Source: Deltaproteobacteria bacterium (GTDB lineage Bacteria > Desulfobacterota > BSN033 > UBA1163). From it: 32,262 nucleotides of DNA. Positions 11,857-19,582 of the stretch are shown piece by piece. Every line of letters begins with the position of its first letter. The first letter of the stretch is position 1. A program made the translations under genes and the position numbers. Where the stretch lies: positions 1 to 32,262 of the forward strand of contig JAGVBT010000066.1 of the NCBI GenBank assembly GCA_020059605.1, in the 5' to 3' direction. The notes below the pieces were generated by a model that searched no databases, was not told the origin of the DNA, and saw only the letters and a list, made by a program, of their open reading frames with translations.

Positions 11857-11885
11857 TATTTAGCAGAACGCTTCCCTTTAATCAA
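11857..11885 (-). promoter_or_regulatory. Candidate promoter of the epimerase-heptose kinase operon
   Basis: On the minus strand TTGATT (11885-11880), a 17-base spacer and TAAATA (11862-11857), about 30 bases upstream of the epimerase ATG. The spacing is ideal but both boxes are imperfect. Confidence 0.35.
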
Positions 11886-12002
11886 GAGAAATAGAGTTGG
11901 TCTCTCGTTAAAAAATGACTTGAAATCTGAATCGAATTTGATTAAGTTTTTTACCTGAAGCCAAGTCCCTTTAAAAGCTCCCGACCGGTAAAGGAGATGG
12001 AA

Positions 12003-12884
12003 ATGTTTCCTTCATTGCATGCGAATCCACGATCCAATCCGGAATTAAGAACCCTCTATGAAATCTCCCACCTTCCTCCGGCGGCCGACCTCCGGGAATA
12101 CTTTCTCGGAGCGATGACAATCCTTTCCCAACATTTCCCGGTCTGTTTCGCCGCCCTGATGCTTCCCGCTCAACAGGACGATTTCCTCACCGTGGAGGCC
12201 ATTTACGGAATCGGAAAGGAGACCCGGCCTTTCACCTGCCCCGGACCGAAAGGATTGATCGGTGAGGTCTTTAAATCCGGGCACCCCTTGGCGATTGAGA
12301 ACCTGACCCGGGAGCCCCTCTATGAGGAATTGGCAAAATCGCAAAAATGGGTGAAGGAGGTTCAACCTCCTCTCCTCTGCATTCCCCTCCTGGTCGACGG
12401 CGAATCAACCGGGGTGATGAATATCAGCCCGCTCTACGGGTCCGGGAGAGATTTTCTCGAAGATTTCCATTTCCTCTCCGTCCTTGCCACCTTTCTCGCA
12501 CCGGTGATTAAAAAATGCCGTACGAAGGAGAGGGACATCCCCGCCGAGTCCGGTATGTCAACGCTAAAACTCTCCCTGCTGGAGGAGATTTTCGAAGCAA
12601 GACTGACGGAGGTTTTAAGCCGGATTGATCCCTATGTGGAAATAAAAAACACGACGGGCCTCCTTCACGACATCATTTCGCTCGTAGAGAAGGCTCTCAT
12701 CAAATCCGCCCTCGAAAAGGTAGGCTATGTCCAGACCTCAGCCGCCCGTCTTTTGGGAATCAACCGCAACACCCTCCGGGCGAAGATCAAAGAGTTAAAG
12801 ATAAAAGAAGGAAAAACCCCTCAAAAGGGTTCAAAGGGGCAAGGAAGGAATCTCCCCGCCCGAAAAGGAGGAGCTTGCCTGTAA
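12003..12884 (+). CDS. GAF domain protein with C-terminal Fis-type helix-turn-helix
   Basis: A 293-residue putative transcription regulator. A GAF-like sensor domain covers about residues 20-170 (GPKGLIGEVFKSGHPLAIENL and PPLLCIPLLVDGESTGVMNI are the recognisable parts). A Fis-type DNA-binding segment covers about 222-266, with VEKALIKSALEKVGYVQTSAARLLGINRNTLRAKIKEL. The AAA+ sigma-54 interaction domain that normally joins these two parts in NifA-type activators is absent; a short helical stretch replaces it. It therefore cannot activate sigma-54 polymerase in the usual way. AAGGAG stands six bases before the ATG at 12003, while the ATG at 11997 directly abuts it. The last 25 residues are basic and look like a tail. 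It is divergent from the epimerase operon. Its ligand and targets are unknown. Confidence 0.82.
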   Translation: MFPSLHANPRSNPELRTLYEISHLPPAADLREYFLGAMTILSQHFPVCFAALMLPAQQDDFLTVEAIYGIGKETRPFTCPGPKGLIGEVFKSGHPLAIENLTREPLYEELAKSQKWVKEVQPPLLCIPLLVDGESTGVMNISPLYGSGRDFLEDFHFLSVLATFLAPVIKKCRTKERDIPAESGMSTLKLSLLEEIFEARLTEVLSRIDPYVEIKNTTGLLHDIISLVEKALIKSALEKVGYVQTSAARLLGINRNTLRAKIKELKIKEGKTPQKGSKGQGRNLPARKGGACL

Positions 12885-12907
12885 GGCCGTTTCCCTTTAT
12901 GTTGTGG

Positions 12908-12939
12908 CGCAAGCCCCACCTTGAAGGACAAGGCTTGCG
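12908..12939. repeat. Short hairpin downstream of the GAF-Fis gene
   Basis: CGCAAGCC (12908-12915) pairs with GGCTTGCG (12932-12939) around a 16-base loop that itself contains CCTTGAAGG. There is no T-run, so it is either a weak terminator or a small REP-like palindrome. Confidence 0.4.
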
Positions 12940-12999
12940 GAGCCCATGCCCCTGAAGTTAACATTTTAGGACAGACAGATTCTAACGGGAAAAAAATCA

Positions 13000-13674
13000 A
13001 TGTCCGATACCCAAAATACCGACATACTCAACCGCCTGTGCCGCCAATGGGGCGGATCCCTTTTCGGAGTCGCCGATCTTCGGCTCTTTAAAAAAGAGGA
13101 TGCCCTTCTCCCTCCCAAGATCATCGACCGGCTCCCCTATGCCATCTCTTCGGGATATCATCTCTCCGATCCCATCCTGGAAGGAATCGAAAATACTCCC
13201 ACGCCCCATTACTTCCACCATTATCAAAGGGTGAATATCCTTCTCGATATGATCGGACTGGTCGTCTCTTCGGCCATTCAGGAGAGGGGATACCGGGCCA
13301 TGCCCATTGCAGCCTCACAGATTCTGGACTGGAAAAATCAAAAGGGCCACCTCTCCCATAAACACGTGGCAAGAGCTGCGGGATTAGGTTGGATAGGCCG
13401 AAATAACCTTCTTGTGAATGAGGATTTCGGGTCACGAATTCGTCTGGTCACCATCCTGACCGATCTCCCTCTTGAGACGGCATCCCCTCTAAACAAAGAT
13501 TGTGGTCCCTGCCGGGCCTGCATCAAAGTCTGTCCGGCAGGCGCAATTAAGGAAAAACAAGAGGATTTCGACCACCTCCGTTGCTACGAACAATTGAGAG
13601 TCTTTGCCAAAACCCTCCATCTCAGCCATAATATCTGTGGGATCTGCGTCAAAGCTTGCCGGGGCCCTAAATAG
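13000..13674 (+). CDS. Short epoxyqueuosine reductase (QueG)-like iron-sulfur protein
   Basis: A 224-residue COG1600-type protein. The AAGLGWIGRNNLLVNEDFGSRIRLVTILTDL block matches the conserved core of QueG and related double-cluster proteins. It is followed by a ferredoxin-like pair of motifs, CGPCRACIKVCP and, after a single RCYEQ cysteine, CGICVKACRG. Full-length QueG is about 320-380 residues with C-terminal repeats; this protein stops immediately after the second motif, and its last motif ends CRG instead of the usual CP. Queuosine synthesis is therefore not certain; an uncharacterised Fe-S oxidoreductase is equally possible. The ATG at 13000 has only a poor purine-rich upstream sequence. 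No other queuosine gene is nearby, though mnmG downstream is also a tRNA wobble-base enzyme. Confidence 0.72.
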   Translation: MSDTQNTDILNRLCRQWGGSLFGVADLRLFKKEDALLPPKIIDRLPYAISSGYHLSDPILEGIENTPTPHYFHHYQRVNILLDMIGLVVSSAIQERGYRAMPIAASQILDWKNQKGHLSHKHVARAAGLGWIGRNNLLVNEDFGSRIRLVTILTDLPLETASPLNKDCGPCRACIKVCPAGAIKEKQEDFDHLRCYEQLRVFAKTLHLSHNICGICVKACRGPK

Positions 13675-13807
13675 AATCGAGCATAAAGCATAGCGAAAAA
13701 TGAGGGTTTCGTCCAACGGCAACGTTAACGATGCCCGTATCGTCTACGAAAGGCTATGTCTGTCGTGTTTTATTTTTTTTAACGTAACCGTTACCGAATG
13801 TCGAAAC

Positions 13808-13879
13808 GCCTGCCTGCGCGAAGCCCCGCCTCCAGAAGCCTTGCGGAAGGCAGACGCTTCGGCGAAGGCAGGGGCTTCG
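13808..13879. repeat. Cruciform-forming GC-rich repeat upstream of mnmG
   Basis: CGAAGCCCC (13819-13827) pairs with GGGGCTTCG (13871-13879). The inside contains a second hairpin, GCCTT-GCGG-AAGGC (13838-13851), and gcttcggcgaaggc. The whole resembles the 'gaagcc...ggcttcg' palindromes that occur widely in environmental bacterial genomes. It occupies the 244-base gap before mnmG together with two short palindromes, cgttaacg and gtaaccgttac. No gene is seen there. Confidence 0.55.
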
Positions 13880-13918
13880 TAGCCCTAACCTATTGCTCTT
13901 GCCCATTAGTTCATTTTC

Positions 13919-15799
13919 ATGAATACAATAACAACCGATAACAAATACGATGTGATTGTGGTAGGCGGAGGCCATGCCGGGATAGAGGCCTCTCTTGCTT
14001 GCGCCCGGCTGGGCCATCCTACCCTTCTCATCACACAAAATATCGACCGGATCGGTTATATGTCCTGCAACCCCGCCATCGGAGGTCTGGCCAAAGGACA
14101 CCTGGTGAAAGAGATCGATGCCCTCGGCGGAGAGATGGCCATCGCCACGGATGAGACGGGAATTCAGTTTAAGCAACTCAATACAGGAAAAGGGCCGGCG
14201 GTCCGCTCCTCCAGGGCCCAGGTGGACCGCCAGGGTTACCGGCTCCGAATGAAGCGGGTGGTGGAGGTCCAGGCCAACCTCGACGTCAAACAGAATACGG
14301 TTGAAGAGGTCATCGTTCATGATGGCAAGGTGACAGGCGTTAGAACGGATGCGGGCGATACGATTCACGGGAAGGCTCTGATTCTTTCCCCGGGAACCTT
14401 TCTCAACGGACTGATCCATATCGGTCTGGACCGTTTCCCCTCCGGCAGAATGGGGGATCCTCCTTCCATCGGCTTATCGGAATCACTCAAGAAGCTGGGG
14501 TTTCGCCTTGGAAGATTGAAAACAGGCACCACGCCGAGGCTTGACGGCCGTACCATCGATTTTTCCAAAATGACACCTCACTATGGAGATGAACCTCCAG
14601 CTCCTTTCTCCCTTTCCACTCCAAAGATTGAAATCGAGCAGGTCCCCTGTTACATCACCTATACCAACCCTGCCACCCACGAGATCATCAGGAGCGGCCT
14701 GGACCGTTCTCCGTTGTTTTGCGGGATTATCAAGGGGATCGGCCCGAGGTATTGCCCGTCCATTGAGGACAAGGTGGTCCGCTTTTCCGACAGGAAAAGG
14801 CATCAGATCTTTCTGGAGCCCGATGGAAGAGATACGCATGAGATCTACCCGAATGGAATCTCCACAAGCCTTCCCCTTGATATCCAGATGCTGATGCTAA
14901 GATCCATTCAGGGGCTCGAAACCGTGGAGATCCTCCGGCCGGGTTATGCCATCGAATACGACTTTGTCGATCCGACAGAACTGAAACCATCCCTTGAAAC
15001 GAAAAAAATCAGAGGGCTTTTTCATGCCGGGCAGATGAACGGGACGTCCGGTTACGAAGAAGCCGCTGCCCAGGGGCTGATCGCAGGGATCAATGCCTCC
15101 CTGTTGATCCGGGGGAAAGAGCCTCTGGTCCTGACGCGTTCGGATGCTTATATCGGTGTTTTAATCGACGATTTGGCGACCAAGGGGACGGCCGAACCTT
15201 ACCGCATGTTCACCTCCAGGGCAGAATACCGGCTTCATTTGAGGGAAGACAACGCCGACTTGAGATTGATGGAGAAAGGGCATGAAGTGGGATTGGTTAA
15301 CCAAGGGAATTATGAACTCTTTCAAAGAAAGAAAAGATTGATTGAAAAAACCCTCCTTTCCATTTCCAGCGGCAGGGTCCACCCCGCACGGAACCATCAT
15401 GACACTCTCCTACGATGGGGAAACGCCCCATTAAAAAAAGAACACTCTCTGATGGATTTATTAAAAAGGCCTGAAATCCATTTCCACCATCTCGCCGCTT
15501 TTGATCCCGGGCTCGAAAGCCTTCCCAGGGAGGTCCGGGAACAGGTGGAAATCCATGTGAAATATGAGGGTTACATCAAGAGACAGATGGAACAAATTGA
15601 TCGTTTTAAACGGTTGGAGGAGTTGAACTTTCCGGAGGGTTTTGATTTCAGTTCCGTCGTCGGACTTTCCACCGAAGTGAAAGAGAAATTGATACGGATC
15701 CGGCCTTTCTCCCTTGGCCAGGCTTCAAGAATCTCCGGCATAACCCCCGCTGCCGTCTCGATCCTCATGATGAACCTGAAGAAACAGGGTTTCCTTTAA
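13919..15799 (+). CDS. mnmG: tRNA uridine-5-carboxymethylaminomethyl(34) synthesis enzyme MnmG (GidA)
   Basis: FAD-dependent enzyme that, together with the GTPase MnmE, modifies U34 of certain tRNAs. Seen: the FAD-binding VVGGGHAGIEASLACARLG at about residues 14-32, MSCNPAIGGLAKGHLVKEIDALGG, the GKGPAVRSSRAQ stretch, LSPGTFLNGLIHIG, the GLKTGTPPR-like RLKTGTTPRLDG, NGTSGYEEAAAQGLIAGINA, and the C-terminal helical domain with ISGITPAAVSILM. The length of 626 residues is normal. No obvious Shine-Dalgarno is visible before the ATG. It converges on truA, only 38 bases away; mnmE is not in the window. Confidence 0.97.
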   Translation: MNTITTDNKYDVIVVGGGHAGIEASLACARLGHPTLLITQNIDRIGYMSCNPAIGGLAKGHLVKEIDALGGEMAIATDETGIQFKQLNTGKGPAVRSSRAQVDRQGYRLRMKRVVEVQANLDVKQNTVEEVIVHDGKVTGVRTDAGDTIHGKALILSPGTFLNGLIHIGLDRFPSGRMGDPPSIGLSESLKKLGFRLGRLKTGTTPRLDGRTIDFSKMTPHYGDEPPAPFSLSTPKIEIEQVPCYITYTNPATHEIIRSGLDRSPLFCGIIKGIGPRYCPSIEDKVVRFSDRKRHQIFLEPDGRDTHEIYPNGISTSLPLDIQMLMLRSIQGLETVEILRPGYAIEYDFVDPTELKPSLETKKIRGLFHAGQMNGTSGYEEAAAQGLIAGINASLLIRGKEPLVLTRSDAYIGVLIDDLATKGTAEPYRMFTSRAEYRLHLREDNADLRLMEKGHEVGLVNQGNYELFQRKKRLIEKTLLSISSGRVHPARNHHDTLLRWGNAPLKKEHSLMDLLKRPEIHFHHLAAFDPGLESLPREVREQVEIHVKYEGYIKRQMEQIDRFKRLEELNFPEGFDFSSVVGLSTEVKEKLIRIRPFSLGQASRISGITPAAVSILMMNLKKQGFL

Positions 15800-15837
15800 G
15801 GCCACGCTCTCCGCCTCTCCCCATTCGCGACGGCGGC

Positions 15838-16575
15838 TTAATATTTCACTTCTTTTAGAAAAAGGCCGAGGGCCGGTGCGGTTGGGCCGGCCTTTTCTCT
15901 GTTCTTTGATTCAAGAATTCTTTCAAACTCCTCGGCTCCGATCTTGCCTTTACCCACTTCAGCGAGGGTTCCAACAATGGCTCTGACCATCTGCTTCAGG
16001 AATCCCGCCGCTTCGATCTCGAAATGCATCAGGCCGTCTCCGCCCTTTTTCCATTCGGCACGGAAGACCTCTCTGACCGCGGTCTTCGTCGGAGTCCCGG
16101 TTGAGCGGAAAGAGGAAAAGTCATGCTCTCCGATCAGTTTCCGGGTCGCTCTCTTCATCTCTTCCCAGTCCAACTTCTGCGGAATATGCCAGGCATATCC
16201 GCGAAGGAAGGCTGACCTGATCGGCCCGTTAAGGATACGATACTCATAGGTCTTGCTCCTTGCCTGTTTCCGGGCATGGAAATCCTCCCGGGCTTCCATG
16301 ACCCCTTTGATGACGATATCCGGAGGGAGAAGGCCGTTCAGCGCCCGTTGTAAAGATTGGGGGGTTATGTCGCTGTTGGTCTTGAAATGAGCCACCTGGC
16401 CAAAGGCATGGACTCCGGCATCCGTCCTCCCGGATCCGGTTAGACGGATTCCCTCGCCCGTGAGAATTTTCAATTTCTCTTCAATGACTCCTTGAATGGT
16501 CAGCCCCTTTTTTTGCACCTGCCACCCCAGGTATTTCGTTCCATCGTATTCAATCAGAAGTTTAATATTACGCAT
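15838..16575 (-). CDS. truA: tRNA pseudouridine(38-40) synthase TruA
   Basis: Makes pseudouridine at positions 38-40 of tRNA anticodon arms. Seen: LLIEYDGTKYLGWQVQ at the N-terminus, the catalytic Asp in GSGRTDAGVHA at about residue 52, KTYEYRI, FSSFRSTG, and the C-terminal GFLKQMVRAIVGTL. The length of 245 residues is typical. The ATG lies within the end of the upstream DUF362 gene (8-base overlap), so translation is coupled. It is the last gene of the comB operon. Confidence 0.96.
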   Translation of the reverse strand: MRNIKLLIEYDGTKYLGWQVQKKGLTIQGVIEEKLKILTGEGIRLTGSGRTDAGVHAFGQVAHFKTNSDITPQSLQRALNGLLPPDIVIKGVMEAREDFHARKQARSKTYEYRILNGPIRSAFLRGYAWHIPQKLDWEEMKRATRKLIGEHDFSSFRSTGTPTKTAVREVFRAEWKKGGDGLMHFEIEAAGFLKQMVRAIVGTLAEVGKGKIGAEEFERILESKNREKAGPTAPALGLFLKEVKY

Positions 16576-17698
16576 TGACCTTTGACTTTAATTTCAACGC
16601 CCATCCTTGTCGGATGGTAATCGCTCCTTCCGGACAGATCTCCTGGCAGCAGAAACACCGAATACACCGCCCATAATCAAAAACCAATCCCTTCTCATTT
16701 CTTTTGAGCGCCTCCGGCGGACAGAGGGTCGCACATTGGTTGCATTGTTTGCATATCTCTTCTTTGATCACCGGCTTTGAGCTCAGCGCATTTTTTAAAG
16801 CCTTCCTGATAAACCCGGGCAGGTACCAGTCGACCCGGATGAGATTCGGAAGCTTAAAATGTGCGATCTTCACATCCTCAAGCCTTTCGCCCACCGTCAC
16901 AATCTCATCTCTGCCCAGCCCTTGTTCAAAAGCCACCCGGTTGGTCAGCAGAAACCTTCTTGAGATTCCCAGGAGGTCGCAGACAATTTGATCGAGGCAG
17001 AGCGGATCCCGGCCGGCCAGGATCAGCCCGAGCGGAATTGGTTTTCCGCTGTTGGGCCCGTTGCCTTCCATTCCGACGATTCCATCCAGGATCGTGAGAG
17101 ACGGTTGAATCAACTGATAGATATCCACCAGCACCCGTGCAAACAGATCTCGATCTTCCCCGGCTTTTAAATGCCATAAGGCCTTCCTCGGCCCCGGAAC
17201 ACATCCGAAAAGATTCTTCACCCCGAGGGTCAGAAACATCTGAGCATGGGTCTTCCACTTCGGGAGATTGATGATGACATCCGCCTCCAAAACCGCCCGA
17301 TCGATCTCAATGTTCTTGAAGATCGTTCCTTTTCTCTCACCGGGCAAAACAGGCCTGTTAAACTCGATGACCGGGCAGCCCATTGCATCCGCCACCTTTT
17401 TTATTCCCGCCTTCTCAGCGACGGCAATGACGCTGCCCAACCCCGGACTATCGCCAAGGATTGGAGATCCTCCCGCTTCCTTGATTATCTGGAGGATCCC
17501 TCTAATGATGGAGGGATGGGTTGTCACGGCCTTCTCCGGGGCCTTTCCGTAAAGAAGATTGGGCTTGAGAAGGACGCGGTCCCCCTTTTTTACAATCGAT
17601 TGGATCCCCCCGATGAGATCGATGGACCGCTGGAGCTCTTTGAGCACCTCGGTTTCATCATAGGTGGGACATTTGACTATGGAGACCTGCGCCGCCAT
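16568..17698 (-). CDS. DUF362 domain protein with C-terminal 2[4Fe-4S] ferredoxin
   Basis: A 376-residue protein. Residues 1 to about 280 match the DUF362 family (VLLKPNLLYGKAPEKAVTTHP, INLPKWKTHAQMFLTLGVKNLFGCVPGPRKALWH, LTILDGIVGMEGNGPNSG). The C-terminus carries two cluster motifs, CKQCNQCATLCP and CIRCFCCQEICP. Such proteins are common in anaerobes, and the reaction is unknown. It abuts the nimA-like gene (stop and ATG are adjacent) and overlaps truA. It is likely a cytoplasmic redox protein; a role with its operon partners is only suggested by the packing. Confidence 0.88.
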   Translation of the reverse strand: MAAQVSIVKCPTYDETEVLKELQRSIDLIGGIQSIVKKGDRVLLKPNLLYGKAPEKAVTTHPSIIRGILQIIKEAGGSPILGDSPGLGSVIAVAEKAGIKKVADAMGCPVIEFNRPVLPGERKGTIFKNIEIDRAVLEADVIINLPKWKTHAQMFLTLGVKNLFGCVPGPRKALWHLKAGEDRDLFARVLVDIYQLIQPSLTILDGIVGMEGNGPNSGKPIPLGLILAGRDPLCLDQIVCDLLGISRRFLLTNRVAFEQGLGRDEIVTVGERLEDVKIAHFKLPNLIRVDWYLPGFIRKALKNALSSKPVIKEEICKQCNQCATLCPPEALKRNEKGLVFDYGRCIRCFCCQEICPEGAITIRQGWALKLKSKVNA

Positions 17699-18169
17699 CT
17701 ATCCGAGCCTTTCCTTTCCGGTCACCTTGCGGATAGAAATTTCGATCACGGCGGTCTTTTGGAGGATCTCCGGCGCCATCGCCTCGTACCCGCCTTCCGG
17801 CTGATACTTTTCCATCAGCCTTTCAAGGATCTTCAATTTTTTATCTTTATCTTTCACCAGAACGGCCATCCCCTTGACGATCACGCTCCGGTAGTAATAA
17901 TTGGCCTTGCAGGCAGGACCGAATGCCGCAACATAGCCGATGGGTTCATCCAGCTCGAAGCAGACCGGGCTTCCCCGGCGGATATCCCTGATCTTCTCTC
18001 CTTTTGTCGACGAGTGGACGTAGATCCTCCCATTCCAGTAAACAAAGTTGACGGGCTTGATCACAGGGAATCCCCCCCGGTTCACCGTGGCGATTCTTCC
18101 AACATCCTTATTTTTTAACAGGGCCTCAATCGTCTCCTGATCCTTGATCTTTCGCTCCGCATGTCTCAT
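17699..18169 (-). CDS. NimA-like pyridoxamine 5'-phosphate oxidase family flavoprotein
   Basis: A 156-residue split-barrel protein of the PNPOx/NimA group. Seen: MRHAERKI at the N-terminus, GRIATVNRGGFPVIKPVNFVYWNGRIYVHSSTKGEKIRDI, then SPVCFELDEP and RSVIVKGMAVLV, which match the flavin-binding family pattern. The group includes nitroimidazole reductases, but many members only bind FMN or F420 and their substrate is unknown. The ATG overlaps the comB stop (ATGA), and the stop codon directly abuts the DUF362 start, so it is certainly in this operon. Confidence 0.85.
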   Translation of the reverse strand: MRHAERKIKDQETIEALLKNKDVGRIATVNRGGFPVIKPVNFVYWNGRIYVHSSTKGEKIRDIRRGSPVCFELDEPIGYVAAFGPACKANYYYRSVIVKGMAVLVKDKDKKLKILERLMEKYQPEGGYEAMAPEILQKTAVIEISIRKVTGKERLG

Positions 18170-18897
18170 ATTCCCTCTCCGATTCTGATCACTCCATTCC
18201 GAAAGATTGGAACGATGCCTGTGATATCAACCCGGGCACAGTAAGACAAATCCTCTTCAAACCCCCGTTTGATCAGGTCGCTTCCATGAGTAGAAAGTCG
18301 TAAGGCCTCAACCGGATTCTCCTTGAATCTCCGGTAGAGGAGGAGAGCCGATTGGCCTGCATCCGTCAGGGCAACAGGCTCTTTCCCCTCTTTCAGGATC
18401 CGGTCGATCAGCATTCCTCCGCAAACCGTATCTTCGAGGGAGAATCTTCCCATGTCCCCCGAAGGATAGACCAGAAGATCGCGGCCAAGATCAAGGCAGT
18501 GCCTGGCAATGGCTCCCATATTGAAGAAACTTCCTGCCATGATCACTCTCCCGGCGGAGACGGAGTGGAAAGCTTTGGTCCCGTTGGTTGTGGTCAGGAT
18601 CAGTCTCTTTCCATTCACCCTCTCAGTCCCATACTCCCCCGGTGAATTCCCCAGGTCGAACCCTTCGATCTTTCGACTTCCTCTTTCCCCACCAAGAAAA
18701 GTCGTATCAGGAGGGCATCTCTTTGCCATCTCAAAAGCCTCTTCAACTGTTGCAACAGGGATAATCTCAAGGACCCCCTGCGACAGGGCCCGGACAATCA
18801 CAGAAGTCGCCCTGAGGATGTCGATGACCACGACCGACCTTTCTGAAATACCCCGAGGGAGTGGTGAAGATGGAATGAGGTGGATATCCGCGCGCAT
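18166..18897 (-). CDS. comB: 2-phosphosulfolactate phosphatase (ComB family)
   Basis: A 243-residue ComB-family protein, which removes phosphate from 2-phosphosulfolactate to give sulfolactate. Seen: VVVIDILRATSVIVRALSQG near the N-terminus, FLGGERGSRKIEGFDLGNSPGEY, LILTTTNGTKAFHSV, and LVYPSGDMGRFSLEDTVCGGMLIDRIL. The family was defined in coenzyme M synthesis of methanogens but also occurs in bacteria that make sulfolactate. ComA, ComC and ComDE are not in the window, so the pathway end-product is open. It is the first gene of the operon. No Shine-Dalgarno is visible, and a GATAAT box on the minus strand (18911-18906) lies only eight bases before the ATG, which could mean a nearly leaderless mRNA. 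Confidence 0.88.
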   Translation of the reverse strand: MRADIHLIPSSPLPRGISERSVVVIDILRATSVIVRALSQGVLEIIPVATVEEAFEMAKRCPPDTTFLGGERGSRKIEGFDLGNSPGEYGTERVNGKRLILTTTNGTKAFHSVSAGRVIMAGSFFNMGAIARHCLDLGRDLLVYPSGDMGRFSLEDTVCGGMLIDRILKEGKEPVALTDAGQSALLLYRRFKENPVEALRLSTHGSDLIKRGFEEDLSYCARVDITGIVPIFRNGVIRIGEGI

Positions 18898-18969
18898 AAA
18901 AGAAAATTATCACACCGAATCTTCTATTGCAAGCAGGGAGGAAGAAATTCCCTCAAGAAGAAAAAATCC

Positions 18970-18998
18970 TTGCATTTTAATTTTCACTTTGTTATAAA
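18970..18998 (+). promoter_or_regulatory. Candidate promoter of the electron-transfer island
   Basis: TTGCAT (18970-18975), a 17-base AT-rich spacer and TATAAA (18993-18998). The -10 is good and the -35 weak. It lies about 70 bases before the first cytochrome gene and would start transcription near 19005. Confidence 0.45.
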
Positions 18999-19005
18999 AA
19001 TTTTT

Positions 19006-19031
19006 GGGGGCTAAAAGGGCCCTCTTTTTTT
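19006..19031 (+). terminator. Possible leader terminator/attenuator
   Basis: GGGGGC (19006-19011) can pair with GCCCTC (19019-19024, one G-U pair) around a 7-base loop, followed by seven T residues (19025-19031). It lies just after the predicted transcription start and before the first coding region. No competing antiterminator fold could be established by eye. Confidence 0.35.
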
Positions 19032-19069
19032 ATAAACCGAGCGGACTCCTGAAAACCGGCAGATTCACC

Positions 19070-19582
19070 ATGCGGAAAATCTACATGATCATTGCATCCT
19101 TTTTTTTCCTGGGGGTTTATTTAACGACTTCTGCCAGGACGGCCAGCCAGGAATTTCCCGTCCCCCCCCCTCCCTTTACGGAAGGGATTTTCCCCTGTAG
19201 CAGTTGTCATGCCTCCATGGAGGTGAACCGAAAAAAAAGAGAGCTCAAAGAAGAACATACCAACATCAAAATCCATCACGCAGAATCGATGCGGTGGTGC
19301 CTCGACTGTCACGATGTAAAAGACCGTGATAAGCTCCGCCTTTACAATGGAGAGCTCATTGGCTTCACTGAGAGCCACCGCCTCTGCGGTGAATGCCACG
19401 GCAACCTTTACAGGGACTGGAAAGCAGGCATTCACGGGAAAAGAACGGGATATTTCACGGGAACCGGAAAGAGGACCTATCTTCTCTGCGCTCACTGCCA
19501 TGACCCGCATGAGCCTAAATTTAAAATGATCGTACCGGAACCTCCTCCTTTCCGGCCGACCGACAGGCGAAATGAGAAATAA
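19070..19582 (+). CDS. Periplasmic tetraheme c-type cytochrome (DsrJ/Cbc-like subunit)
   Basis: A 170-residue protein with an N-terminal signal or anchor (IIASFFFLGVYLTTSA) and four CXXCH heme sites: CSSCH (43-47), CLDCH (77-81), CGECH (106-110) and CAHCH (140-144). Several further His residues (IHH at 69-70, ESHR) can serve as second ligands. It is followed, with an 11-base overlap, by a Tat-exported ferredoxin and then a NrfD-like protein. This cytochrome-FeS-NrfD order matches DsrJ-O-P and Hmc/Nhc/Ohc-type complexes. DsrJ normally has three hemes, so the fourth is a difference. The start at 19070 gives a proper signal; the open frame to a TTG at 19004 covers the leader hairpin and is unlikely. 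Confidence 0.85.
   Translation: MRKIYMIIASFFFLGVYLTTSARTASQEFPVPPPPFTEGIFPCSSCHASMEVNRKKRELKEEHTNIKIHHAESMRWCLDCHDVKDRDKLRLYNGELIGFTESHRLCGECHGNLYRDWKAGIHGKRTGYFTGTGKRTYLLCAHCHDPHEPKFKMIVPEPPPFRPTDRRNEK

Noticed and set aside
13700..13882. A 60-residue open frame before mnmG
   Set aside because: It runs through the GC-rich cruciform repeat and has no homologue pattern or ribosome binding site.
17246..18118. A 290-residue open frame on the plus strand
   Set aside because: It lies opposite the DUF362 and NimA-like genes, crosses their boundary and shows no protein family pattern.
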